Of a stretch of DNA of 64,000 nucleotides, positions 1-9,484 are shown piece by piece; position 1 is the stretch's first letter; each line of letters opens with the position of its first letter. Below the pieces are notes generated by a model. The model searched no databases and was not told the origin of the DNA. It worked only from the letters and a program-made list of their open reading frames with translations. The stretch is from the NCBI RefSeq assembly GCF_044784365.2, contig NZ_CP173062.2. One strand, 5' to 3'. The DNA is from Cetobacterium_A somerae. GTDB taxonomy: Bacteria; Fusobacteriota; Fusobacteriia; Fusobacteriales; Fusobacteriaceae. The position numbers and the translations under genes are program-made.

Positions 1-1026
1 TGAAAACTTATTTAGTAACAGGTGGAGCAGGATTTATTGGTGCTAACTTTGTTAAATATATGCTAGAAAAGCATGGGGATATAAAGTTAGTTGTGCTAGA
101 TAAACTAACTTATGCTGGAAATCTTGGAACAATAAGAGAGGAATTAAAAAATTCTAGAGTTTCTTTTGTTAAAGGAGATATCTGTAATAGAGAACTAGTT
201 GAAAATATATTTATGCAACATGACATTGATTACGTTGTAAACTTTGCAGCAGAGAGTCATGTAGATAGAAGTATTGAAAATCCAGGGATATTTTTAGAAA
301 CAAATATACTTGGAACACAGAATCTAATGGAAGTTGCTAAAACTTTCTGGACTGTTGGAAAAGATAATAATGGGTATCCAATCTATAAAGAGGGAAAAAA
401 ATTCCATCATGTTTCAACAGATGAAGTATATGGAAGTTTAAGTAAGGACTGGGATATTCCAAGAGAACTTATTTTAGATGAAGCTGTTGCTAAAATTGCA
501 ACTGGAAGAAAAAATCTTCAAACTTACGGAGAGAAGATGTTTACAGAAAGTACTCCGTTAGATCCAAGAAGCCCATACTCAGCATCTAAAACAGCTTCTG
601 ATATGATAGTAATGGCTTATGGAGAAACATATAAGTTTCCATTTAACATAACAAGATGTTCAAATAACTATGGTCCATATCATTTCCCAGAGAAGTTAAT
701 TCCACTGATTATCAAAAATATCTTAGCTGGAAAAAAACTTCCTGTATATGGAAAAGGAGACAATGTAAGAGACTGGTTATATGTAATGGATCACTGTAAG
801 GGTATAGATATGGTTATATCTAATGCTAAGGCACACGAGATATATAACATTGGTGGATTTAATGAGGAGCAAAATATCAATATAGTAAAACTTACTATAG
901 ATACAATAGCTAGAATCATGAAAGAGGAACCAAAATATCAGGCGGTTTTAAGTACTGATTTAGCTAATATCAATTATGATCTGATAACTTATGTACAAGA
1001 CAGACTAGGACATGATGCTAGATACG
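1..1026 (+). CDS. rmlB: dTDP-glucose 4,6-dehydratase, 5' exon
   Basis: Second enzyme of dTDP-L-rhamnose synthesis: it oxidises and dehydrates dTDP-glucose to the 4-keto-6-deoxy sugar in the cytoplasm. The window starts on the second base of the start codon; the frame from base 3 reads KTYLVTGGAGFIGAN, the N-terminal Rossmann GxxGxxG motif of the extended SDR family. STDEVYG and the YSASK catalytic Tyr-x-x-x-Lys are present. The coding frame is interrupted after the first base of a codon at 1026, where a group II intron begins with GTGCG. Joining 1026 to 3488 restores GHDARYAIDPTK, the normal C-terminal motif, giving about 397 residues. Without splicing the protein loses its last ~55 residues and gains an intron-encoded tail ending at 1076. 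Confidence 0.93.
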
Positions 1027-1760
1027 GTGCGACACGTTGCGTAGTGAAAAGCTATGCCATGTTAATGACCGCTTAAAATATTAAGGGGAAATTAATAGAG
1101 AACTGTATTTCTGAAAGATGGAATGAAGGAGTAACGTCCTGAAACGTCTTCCCTAATACTCCGATATGCGATTAGATTCTAACTAAATCTAATGGTATAA
1201 AGCTCGGTGAAGTCGATTGAGAAGTATCCCTAATACGACACTAGTTGTAAGGAAATGCGAACCAGAGGTGGTCGAGATACTGATAGATCGGGGGTCGAAT
1301 CTATATGGTGAGAATGATGTTAATCTGACGAACCTGCGAATGTACGGGTCTAAAACGCGATATAACAGAAATGTTATAACTACCAAAGAGTAGGGTAAGT
1401 GATGATGAGTAAAAATCGTTTCTATGAAAATCATTATATTGTTAAAGGCAATATCCAGCTTACAGGCTTAGAGCAGGCACCTAAGTAGATTCAATGATAA
1501 GAAGTACGGAACGTGGAAAGCAAGACACAACAAAAGAAGCTTAGTTAGAGCGTTGGTGAATATAAGTAACTTAAAGAAAGTTATGAAGTTTCTTTAGTCT
1601 TGTGAGAGTAGGGGCACAGTACCAATGAAACCATGATAATAAGTGGTGGAGGGATAGCCCCAAGTCAATATTTTATAATTATTTTAATTTAGAATTAATA
1701 AGAAATGATAGGAAGTCGAGACAATAAAACTATATGTAACACTAGTATAGTGGGCAACTT

Positions 1761-3385
1761 ATGAAACTAATAGATAAAATTATATGTGAAAAGAATATAG
1801 CAATAGCAATCAGTAATTTAAAGAAAAATAAAGGAAGTAAAACACCAGGTATAGATGGTAATACAATACTAGATATAATTGAAAATAAGGAACAAATAAT
1901 ACAAAAAATTAAGGTAGAATTAAGTGTGGGTTTATATAAACCATCATTAATTAAGCGAATAGAAATTCCAAAAGAAAATGGAAAAACTAGACCATTAGGA
2001 ATTCCCACAATATATGATAGAGTAGTTCAACAGTCAATAAAACAAATTTTGGAACCAATATTAGATAAGAAATTTCACGCGAATTCATTTGGATTTAGAC
2101 CGAATCGAAGTGCAGAAAACGCGATAGCTTTAAATAATAATCTAATAAATAGAGGTAATCTATATTTTGTAGTAGATATTGATATTAAAAGTTTCTTTGA
2201 TAATATAAATCATAATAAGTTAATAAAACAACTCTATAAAATTGGGATAAAAGAAGCTAAAATATTAAAACTAATTAAAGTTATGTTAAAATCTAATGTA
2301 TTATTACCTGATGGATCAATTATTAAAAGTATAAAAGGAACACCACAGGGAGGAGTGCTATCTCCATTATTAGCTAACGTAGTATTAAATGAGCTGGATT
2401 GGTGGATTCATAGACAGTGGAGTGGAAAAAAGACTCAACACGATTATGGAGCACAAAATCACAAAGAGAGAGCTTTGAAAAAAACGAAACTTATTGAAGT
2501 AAAACTTGTGCGATATGCTGATGATTTCAAATTATTTTGTAGAAGTAGAAAAAATGCGGAAATAATGTTTTCATTAACTAAAAATTTTCTAAAAAAAAGA
2601 TTGAAACTAGAGGTTTCGAGAGAAAAATCAAAAGTTATAAATTTGAAGAAGAAATCAAGTGAATTTCTTGGGTTCAGAATAAAAGCAGTCAGAAATAAGA
2701 AGAAAAGAACTGCCAGAACTTGAATTTTAGAAAAGAGAAAGCATAAAATCTTGCAGAAGCTAAAGGAGCAAATCAAAATTATACAAAAATATAAAAGCAA
2801 AGCTCAAGCAATTAAGTATAATGCTATGATTTTAGGAATTCAAAATTACTACAATATTGCTACAATGGTTAATATAGACCTTGGAAGAATAGGATATATC
2901 CTAACAAGGATTCTCAAGAACAGATTAGGAAAAGGTAACTACAAAAAAGATATATTATATGAGCGCAGATATAGCAAATATAACTACAAGGTTTGGAATG
3001 TAAATAAAATAACATTGTTCACATTAGACGCATGTAAATTTAAAGTTCCAAAGCAATACTCTCCAAAAAGAAAACCAGAATAGAAATTGACAGGTTATAT
3101 AGATATACTGAGTTAGGTGATAAAAATTGGGAAGTATTACGCGCTAAAGTCAGATACATGTATAATTCAAAATGTGCAGTCACGAATGAATACATAAATG
3201 GCAATAATAACTTTCATATTCACCATATTATACCTCAAAAAAATGGAGGAAAAGATACGTTAGAAAACCTAATCCTATTAAAACCAGAAGTACACAGGGC
3301 ACTTCATAGCAAAAATGCTATTGAATACTATGAAGGCAATCAAACATATAAAATGTTATTAGAATCACTTTCTAAATATATATAA
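1761..3385 (+). pseudogene. Group II intron reverse transcriptase/maturase, disrupted
   Basis: Residues from 1761 show the RT fingers/palm (FGFRPNRSAENAI, TPQGGVLSPLLAN) and the catalytic VRYADDF motif. An in-frame TGA at 2721-2723 follows RTART, at the junction between the RT and maturase (X) domains. The same frame continues as ILEKRKHKILQKL through the X domain to a TAG at 3081. A +1-type frame change near 3075 then leads into an HNH endonuclease domain (CAVTNEY, HIHHIIPQKNGG, ENLILLKPEVHRALH) ending at 3385. Related proteins carry all three domains in one chain, so this one is split by a nonsense codon plus a frameshift. The TGA is one transition away from CGA (Arg), a plausible residue there. 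Whether separate fragments retain maturase activity cannot be told. Confidence 0.85.
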
Positions 3386-3404
3386 TTAATAAAATATTGA
3401 TAGA

Positions 3405-3484
3405 ACGCCGTATGCGGTGAAAGTCGCACGTACGGTGTGGTGCGGGGGAAAATCTGGAGATTATATCAAAGGATTACCTATCGC
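3405..3484 (+). ncRNA. Group II intron domains V and VI
   Basis: The hairpin at 3405-3438 contains GCCGTATGCGG, a GTGAAAGTC loop region and GCACGTACGG, the near-invariant domain V core. The triad position reads CGC rather than the more common AGC, as far as can be judged by eye. The following short hairpin before the 3' splice site has an unpaired A region, fitting domain VI with the branch-point adenosine. Confidence 0.8.
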
Positions 3485-3487
3485 AAT

Positions 3488-3654
3488 CAATTGATCCAAC
3501 TAAAATAGTAACTGAACTGGGATGGTATCCAGAAACACCATTTACAGAAGGAATAGAGAAGACTATTAGATGGTATTTAGATAATCAAGGATGGGTAGAG
3601 GAAGTAGCATCTGGAGATTATCAAAAATATTATGAAGAAATGTATGGATTTTAA
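3488..3654 (+). CDS. rmlB: dTDP-glucose 4,6-dehydratase, 3' exon
   Basis: The first two bases complete the Ala codon begun at 1026; the frame then reads IDPTKIVTELGW and ends MYGF before TAA at 3652. The AIDPxKxxxELGW motif is the conserved C-terminal segment of RmlB that follows GHDxRY. There is no start codon or RBS of its own, so it is expressed only after intron splicing. Confidence 0.92.
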
Positions 3655-3688
3655 AGAATAATATCAAATAAAAAAATGGAGTAAAATT

Positions 3689-4813
3689 ATGAATAAAATT
3701 GGATTATTAACATTTAGCTATGGAAGTAATTTTGGAGGGACTCTTCAATGTTTAGCAACCTATAAAATATTAAAGAATGTTTTAAATAAAGAAGTAGATA
3801 TTTTGAATTATTTTCCAGAAAATAGTTATACATTAAGCTCTCTATATTTAGCTGGATTAAAAAATAATGGTAAAATAGATTTAAATAAAGTAATAATAAA
3901 ATTAAAATATGTTAAAAAAGGTATTGATAAATTTGAAGATTTTAGAAAAAAAGAGTTAAAAATGACAGAGTATTTGTCAGAAGAAAAAATTATTTTAAAA
4001 GCAAAAGAATATACTGATCTTATAGTTGGAAGTGATCAAGTCTGGAATGTAACAGGAGGAATGCGAGGAGCTTATTTTTTTGAAGGATTAGAAAATACTA
4101 ACAAAATAAGTTATGCAGCTTGCTCTGGAAGTGATTTTTATAAAGATATAGATAGAGAAAGATTAAAAAATTCAATAAATGATTTTAATTACATATCTGT
4201 TAGAAATAATCATACTCATAGTTTTGTAAAAAGATTGACAAATAAAGATGCTGAAATAGTTTGTGATCCTAGTATATTGTATGACTATAAAGAATATTTA
4301 ACTCAAGAAAAGCCAAAAGAAAAATATATATTAACATATATATTGGGATCTGAAATAAATGGTGGTCATGAACAAGTTCTAAAAAATATAAAAGAAAAGT
4401 TTGGAAATTTTAAAGTTATAGCTGTTGGAATAGCATATGCGGGAAGTGGAAGTTTACAATTTTATCCTTGGGCAGATAAAGTTCTTTATGATGCCAGTCC
4501 AGAAGATTGGTTAAATTTGATTAACAATGCGGAATTTATTTATACAGATTCATATCATGGGGTACTTTTTTCAATGAAATTTCATAAGAATTTTTTAGCA
4601 TATTATTCAGAAAAGGCAAGAGCTTCTAGATTTATTGATTTGGCAGAGAGGTATGAGGTTGGAGATTGGATAATTAATACTGTAGATGATTTAAAAAGTA
4701 AAAATAGTTTAGAAAAAAAGATTGATTATACAAAAGTTGATAAATTACTAGATGAACATAGAGAATACTCTATGAATTTCTTAAAGAAAGCTTTAGGTGA
4801 AAATAATGAATAA
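3689..4813 (+). CDS. Polysaccharide pyruvyl transferase family protein
   Basis: 374 residues, WcaK/CsaB-type family that transfers pyruvate from PEP to sugars of surface polysaccharides, or a related glycan role. The N-terminus MNKIGLLTFSYGSNFGGTLQCLATYKIL is the family's opening strand. Further family marks are DLIVGSDQVWNV, ISYAACSGSD, the CDPSIL segment and TDSYHGVLFSMKFHKNF near the C-terminus. Family members in glycan loci of anaerobes are often next to an FrhB-like Fe-S protein, as here. Its stop overlaps the next start by 8 bases, so the two are translationally coupled. The sugar acceptor is not deducible. Confidence 0.85.
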   Translation: MNKIGLLTFSYGSNFGGTLQCLATYKILKNVLNKEVDILNYFPENSYTLSSLYLAGLKNNGKIDLNKVIIKLKYVKKGIDKFEDFRKKELKMTEYLSEEKIILKAKEYTDLIVGSDQVWNVTGGMRGAYFFEGLENTNKISYAACSGSDFYKDIDRERLKNSINDFNYISVRNNHTHSFVKRLTNKDAEIVCDPSILYDYKEYLTQEKPKEKYILTYILGSEINGGHEQVLKNIKEKFGNFKVIAVGIAYAGSGSLQFYPWADKVLYDASPEDWLNLINNAEFIYTDSYHGVLFSMKFHKNFLAYYSEKARASRFIDLAERYEVGDWIINTVDDLKSKNSLEKKIDYTKVDKLLDEHREYSMNFLKKALGENNE

Positions 4814-5972
4814 TTCAGCAATAGAAGTAATTGGGTATGATAAGTGTACTGGATGTTATGGATGTTTAAATAATTGTCCTATTAAAGGAGCAATAGAGTT
4901 TAAAAAGACAGAGGAGGGCTTTTACAAGCCCTTTTTAAGTGAAGAGTGTATTCAATGTGGTTATTGTAAAGAAGGCTGTCCTGTAATAAGTAAGGTAAAC
5001 GGTAATAAAAAAGAGGATTTAGAAGTTTACTCATGTTGGTCTAAAGATAAAGATATTGTGAGAAATAGCTCTTCAGGAGGAATATTTTCTGAACTGGCAA
5101 AAGAGTATTTAGATAATAATGGAATAGTATTTGGTGCTAAATGGGAAGATGGAGAGATAGTACATTGTGGTATTAGCAAACTAGAAGAGCTAAAAGAGCT
5201 ACAAAAATCTAAATATTTACAAAGTAAAATTGAAAATTCATATTTAGAAGCAAAAGAATATTTAGAGTCTGGAAAAAAAGTTTTATTTGTAGGAACTCCT
5301 TGTGAAATAGCAGCTTTAAATACAATAGTAAATCATGAAAATTTAGTGACTGTTGACGTAATATGTCATGGAATCCCATCTTATTCTGCATATGAAAAGT
5401 ATATAAGGGAAAATTTTAATTTAAATATAAAAAATGTAACAGTTGATTTTAGAAATAAAGATAACGGTTGGGAAAATTTTAATTTAACCTTTAAGAATAA
5501 AGATCAAATTATAATTAAAAACAACCATAGACAAGATTTATGGTTTAGAGGATTTTTAACAGACACATATCTAAATAAACCATGTTATAACTGTGAGTTT
5601 AGAACACTACCTAGATTTGCAGATATAACTTTAGGAGACTTCTGGGGAGTGCCAGCAGAAGTAAAAAATTCAGAGGGAACATCAGTAGTAACTATAAATA
5701 GTAAAAAGGGAAAAGAGTTATTTGAAAACATAAAGTCTAGCTTAGAAGTTAAAGAGGTACAGTGGGAAACAGCTTTAGCAGGAAATCCATGTTTATATAA
5801 TTATAAAATGAATGATAGTAGGAGAGAGGGATTTTATAAAGACTTTTCTAACTTAACATTTAATGAACTACATAGAAAACATTTTCCATTTCCAAATCCT
5901 GTAGTTAGTTTTATAAGAAGAGGATTGGGGTTTGTAAAAAGAAGATTACTTAAAGTTTTAAGAGGGGCTTAA
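4806..5972 (+). CDS. FrhB-like (coenzyme F420 hydrogenase beta subunit family) Fe-S protein of a glycan cluster
   Basis: Two 4Fe-4S motifs lie at the N-terminus: CTGCYGCLNNCP and CIQCGYCKEGCP. They are followed by the FrhB N- and C-terminal domains (SSGGIFSELAKEYL, FVGTPCEIAAL, ADITLGDFWGV). Despite the family name there is no F420 hydrogenase here. Homologues sit in capsule/LPS loci next to pyruvyl transferases and probably carry out a redox step on a sugar or nucleotide sugar. I prefer the ATG at 4806 because AGGTGA lies 5 bases upstream; a GTG at 4797 would lie inside that RBS. It overlaps the preceding gene and is 1 base from the flippase start. Confidence 0.85.
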   Translation: MNNSAIEVIGYDKCTGCYGCLNNCPIKGAIEFKKTEEGFYKPFLSEECIQCGYCKEGCPVISKVNGNKKEDLEVYSCWSKDKDIVRNSSSGGIFSELAKEYLDNNGIVFGAKWEDGEIVHCGISKLEELKELQKSKYLQSKIENSYLEAKEYLESGKKVLFVGTPCEIAALNTIVNHENLVTVDVICHGIPSYSAYEKYIRENFNLNIKNVTVDFRNKDNGWENFNLTFKNKDQIIIKNNHRQDLWFRGFLTDTYLNKPCYNCEFRTLPRFADITLGDFWGVPAEVKNSEGTSVVTINSKKGKELFENIKSSLEVKEVQWETALAGNPCLYNYKMNDSRREGFYKDFSNLTFNELHRKHFPFPNPVVSFIRRGLGFVKRRLLKVLRGA

Positions 5973-5973
5973 A

Positions 5974-7497
5974 ATGAAAAATGAATTAAAAATAGGATCA
6001 GCATTATCTATTTTAACAATAGTTGTAGGTTCTTTAATTCAAATATTTTATACTCCTCTTTATATGAAATATTTAGGAACAATAGATTTTGGAATAAACT
6101 CATTAGTTCAATCTATAATGGGATATATAGGAATGCTAAATTTGGGATTAGGAAATGCTATGTTAAGATATACAGTTAGATATAGAGCTGAAGGAAAGTT
6201 TGAAGAGGAGAAATCTTTAAATGGGATGTTTTTGACAATATTTTCAATTCTTATGATAATTAGTATTTTTTTAGGAGCATATATATACGTTAATATTCCT
6301 AATTTCTTTAGTGATAAGTTTACTGCTGAGGAGTTATCTAAAACTAAAAGTGTATTTTTATTGATGATGTTAAATGTAGCTATTTCTTTTCCAGTTGGAG
6401 TATTTTCTACTAATATAGCATCTAGAGAAAAATTTCTATACCAAAGGGGATTAAGCTTAGTAAAAACAATAGTAACTCCGATAGTAGGAGCAGTATTAAT
6501 GCTAAATGGATTTGGATTAATAGCTGTAACTATTTCTATTGTAGTTTCAGGATTAATAGTTTCTATGTTTGATGTTATATATGCAAGAAAATTAGGAATG
6601 AAAATAAGCTTTAGAAATTTTGATTTTAAGGTTTTAAAAGAGATTTTTCATTATTCTTTTTATATATTTTTAAATATAATTATTGATAGAGTTTACTGGG
6701 GAACAGATAGAGTTATAATTGGAAAATATATAGGAGTTACTGCTGTTGGAATATATTCGATAGCTTCAATATTCAATACCTTATATATGAATTTTTCAAC
6801 AGCTATATCTGGAGTATTATTTCCTAAGATAAATAGATTGATAGTAGAAGATAAGCATGAAGAGATTTCAAATCTTTTTATAAGAGTAGGAAGGTTACAA
6901 TATATTCTTTTAGGATTAATATCTTCTGGATTTATACTTTTTGGAAAAGAGTTTATATACTTATGGTTAGGAGAGGGATATTCAGAGGTTTATAAAATAG
7001 CACTATGGATTATGATTCCTCTTACAGTTCCTTTGATTCAAAATACAGGGATAGCAATAATGCAAGCTAAAAATATGCATCAATTTAGATCTGTAATTTA
7101 TTGCATTATAGCTATAGGAAATGTAATATCAAGTATATTATTAGTTAAACAGTATGGAGCAATTGGTTGTGCTATAGCAACAGGAATATCTTTTATGATT
7201 GGAAATATTGTAATAATGAACATATACTATTATAAGCGATTAAATCTAGACATTCCATTATTTTGGAAAAATATACTTAAGATGAGTATTCCAATAGCTA
7301 TAACTATGGGAGTTGGAATATTATTAAATAAGCACATTATAAATATAAATTATATTAACTTTTTAATAAAAGTTATAATTTATGGTGGAACATATTTTAT
7401 TCTGTTATTTTTCCTGGGATTAAACAAAGATGAAAAAAAGGAAATTTTAAAAATGATAGTTAAACACAACACAGAGAAAAATACTATCAAGGATTAA
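5974..7497 (+). CDS. Oligosaccharide flippase, Wzx/MATE-like
   Basis: 507 residues with about 12-14 hydrophobic membrane segments distributed over the whole length, starting IGSALSILTIVVGSLIQIFYTPLYMKYLG, the usual opening of polysaccharide biosynthesis proteins (Wzx, MOP superfamily). GVYSIASIFNTLYMNF in the middle is typical of the family. The predicted role is moving lipid-linked repeat units across the inner membrane. It begins 1 base after the preceding gene, with AGAGGGG as RBS. Substrate unknown. Confidence 0.88.
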   Translation: MKNELKIGSALSILTIVVGSLIQIFYTPLYMKYLGTIDFGINSLVQSIMGYIGMLNLGLGNAMLRYTVRYRAEGKFEEEKSLNGMFLTIFSILMIISIFLGAYIYVNIPNFFSDKFTAEELSKTKSVFLLMMLNVAISFPVGVFSTNIASREKFLYQRGLSLVKTIVTPIVGAVLMLNGFGLIAVTISIVVSGLIVSMFDVIYARKLGMKISFRNFDFKVLKEIFHYSFYIFLNIIIDRVYWGTDRVIIGKYIGVTAVGIYSIASIFNTLYMNFSTAISGVLFPKINRLIVEDKHEEISNLFIRVGRLQYILLGLISSGFILFGKEFIYLWLGEGYSEVYKIALWIMIPLTVPLIQNTGIAIMQAKNMHQFRSVIYCIIAIGNVISSILLVKQYGAIGCAIATGISFMIGNIVIMNIYYYKRLNLDIPLFWKNILKMSIPIAITMGVGILLNKHIININYINFLIKVIIYGGTYFILLFFLGLNKDEKKEILKMIVKHNTEKNTIKD

Positions 7498-7609
7498 GAT
7501 GAATAGTTATAATTTTAGTTTTAATTTATTAATTTTTGAGATTTGAAGGGCATAATATATTTTCTAAAGTTATAGAAAAATTTATATATAGGAGAATGGT
7601 AATATTTGT

Positions 7610-7705
7610 ATTAATAATATAGTTCTTGTTTTACTAGGGTCAATATTAGTTATGAGCATAGTAAGAAGAATATGTGGACAAAAAGCTAAATATTTAGGAT
7701 TTTAA
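7610..7705 (+). pseudogene. Possible C-terminal remnant of a membrane acyltransferase
   Basis: An open stretch without start codon reads INNIVLVLLGSILVMSIVRR, then ends KYLGF before TAA at 7703. A hydrophobic helix followed by basic residues and KYLGF resembles the end of acyltransferase-3 family proteins common in surface glycan loci. The remaining bases between 7498 and 7847 are very AT-rich and show no gene. Identity is a weak guess. Confidence 0.3.
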
Positions 7706-7847
7706 CGAACTGTATTATTTTGAACAGGTGAAGTTTGATACTTCTCCTTTTAGCATATAAATAAAAAAATTATTTTTATACCAAAAATATGTATTAATTA
7801 TTAAAAAGTACTTAAAAATAGAAAAAAATAGTGTGAAATAGGTGTTG

Positions 7848-8010
7848 TTAGTATTTTATAGACAAAAGTTCGTAAAAATGACGCTTTTATTTAAAATTTA
7901 AGGGTTTTAAATTTTTTTAGTCTTGTATTTAGTCATTGTTTTTAAAAATCGTGTATAAAGGTACAAAACTTAAAATAAGAGGTTTGAGAAAGTGTATTAC
8001 ACTTTTTGCT
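7848..8010 (+). repeat. Intergenic repeat element, copy 1 (diverged)
   Basis: It shares with two other intergenic sites (11908-12080, 34094-34267) the order of blocks TATTTTATA, ACAAAAGT, GTAAAAATGAC, GATTTAAG-like, TATAAAGGTGT-like and a terminal hairpin built on GTGTATTACAC. This copy is the most diverged and its end hairpin (7989-8007) is short. It lies upstream of the MBOAT gene. Function unknown. Confidence 0.6.
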
Positions 8011-8054
8011 AAATTTAAAGGAAAAATAGTATTAAAATCAATTTAGGAGGGGAA

Positions 8055-9476
8055 ATGTTATTTAACTCGTTTCAGTTTATATTTTTATTTCTTCCAATAA
8101 CCTTGATAGTGTATTTTATGCTTAATAATTTTAAGCAGGAAAAACTATCAAAAATTTGGTTAGTTGGAATGTCGTTGTATTTTTATGCATATTTCAATAC
8201 CAGTTATCTATATTTAATAATACTTTCAATTGGGATTAATTATTATATAGGAAATAATTTATCAAAAAATAATGTACGGGGGTGGGGCAGTAAGTACTTT
8301 TTTTTAGCAGGGATACTATTTAATATAGGTATGTTATTTTATTTTAAGTATTATGATTTTTTCTTAAATAATATAAATGCAATATTTAGTGCTGACTTTA
8401 CACTGTTAAAATTAATCCTACCTCTTGGAATAAGTTTCTTCACTTTTCAACAGTTATCATATTTAGTGGATAGTTATAAAGGAAAAGGAAAAACTTATGA
8501 TTTTCTAAGTTATTGTTTATTTGTTACATTTTTTCCACAGCTAATAGCTGGTCCAATTGTACTACCATCAGAGATGTTACCACAGTTTGAAGATCATAAA
8601 AATAAAGTGGTAAACTATGAAAATCTTAATAGAGGATTGTATCTTTTTTCAATTGGACTTGCTAAAAAAGTTTTAATTGCAGATTCAATATCACCATTTG
8701 CAGATGCAGGTTTTGATAAAATGGTTAGTTTAACATTTATAGAAGCTTGGTTAACATCAATTTCTTACACAATGCAACTATATTTTGATTTTAGTGGGTA
8801 CTGTGATATGGCAATGGGAATAGCGCTTATGTTTAATATAATTTTACCACTTAATTTTAACTCACCATATAAGGCAACTAATATCCAGGATTTTTGGAAA
8901 CGTTGGCATATGACTTTGGGAAGATTTTTAACAAACTATCTTTATATCCCTCTTGGAGGAAATCGTAATGGAGAAGGTAAAACTTTAAGAAATTTATTAA
9001 TAGTTTTTTTAGTTAGTGGAATATGGCATGGAGCTGGATGAAACTTCATAATATGGGGTGGACTTCATGGATTGTCAATATTAACACATAGAATTTGGAA
9101 AAATAAAGGTTATAGAATGCCAACTATTTTAGGTTGGGGAATAACACTATTTTCAGTAAATATATTTTGGATATTTTTTAGAGCAATTAACCTTAATAAT
9201 GCTATAAAAGTTTTAAAAGCTATGTTTATTATAAATACAAATTCATTTCTGATAAGTTTAAAATATAAAAATGCACTGAATAATAGTATGGGAAATAAGT
9301 TGATACTGCTGTTGTTAGTGATAGCCATTTTAATTTCAATTTTTAGTATTAATAGTTCTCAGAAAAAAGATATTTTTAAAACTACAAAATTTAGATTTTT
9401 AGAGTGTTTATTATTTCTGTTTAGTAGTATTATGCTGGTAAATAGATTAGCTTCATTTTTATATTTTAATTTTTAG
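8055..9476 (+). pseudogene. MBOAT O-acyltransferase (AlgI/PatA type), interrupted by in-frame TGA
   Basis: Membrane-bound O-acyltransferase that passes acyl groups across the inner membrane for O-acetylation of a surface polymer. The frame is open for 328 residues with FPQLIAGPIV, QLYFDFSGYCDMAMG and NIQDFWKRWHMTLGRFLTNYLYIPLGG, reaching the catalytic His325 in GIWHGAG. A TGA at 9039-9041 takes the place of the conserved Trp329 codon (TGG). The same frame then continues NFIIWGGLHGL to a normal C-terminus at 9476, 473 residues in all. It is either a nonsense pseudogene, a strain-specific OFF allele or a base-call error. TGA is a true stop elsewhere in the window (end of the SSS gene). RBS GGAGG precedes the ATG. 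Confidence 0.88.
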
Positions 9477-9484
9477 GAGTTGAC

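Larger units (their letters stand above)
1027..3487 (+). mobile_element. Group II intron inserted in rmlB
   Basis: The 5' end is GTGCGAC, the group II consensus GUGYG; the 3' end is ...CGCAAT, fitting the AY rule. A domain V hairpin lies at about 3405-3438 and a domain VI-like hairpin follows. Bases 1027-1760 are the structured 5' ribozyme part with no gene. The open region from 1761 encodes a reverse transcriptase/maturase. Both boundaries are fixed by exact restoration of the rmlB frame. The orientation is the same as rmlB, so splicing from the sense transcript is possible in principle. The encoded protein is broken, so splicing may need a helper maturase from elsewhere. Confidence 0.92.

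Noticed and set aside
4806..5972. F420-reducing hydrogenase subunit, as the family name suggests
   Set aside because: No hydrogenase or F420 genes are nearby and the gene is embedded in a surface-glycan cluster.
7498..7847. Hidden gene between flippase and repeat copy 1
   Set aside because: Only a short start-less fragment (7610-7705) has protein-like character; all frames have frequent stops.
2721..9041. TGA read as Trp (recoded genetic code), suggested by in-frame TGA in the intron protein and the MBOAT gene
   Set aside because: TGA ends the SSS gene exactly where the next gene starts, all other Trp codons seen are TGG, and the intron TGA fits loss of an Arg CGA better than Trp.
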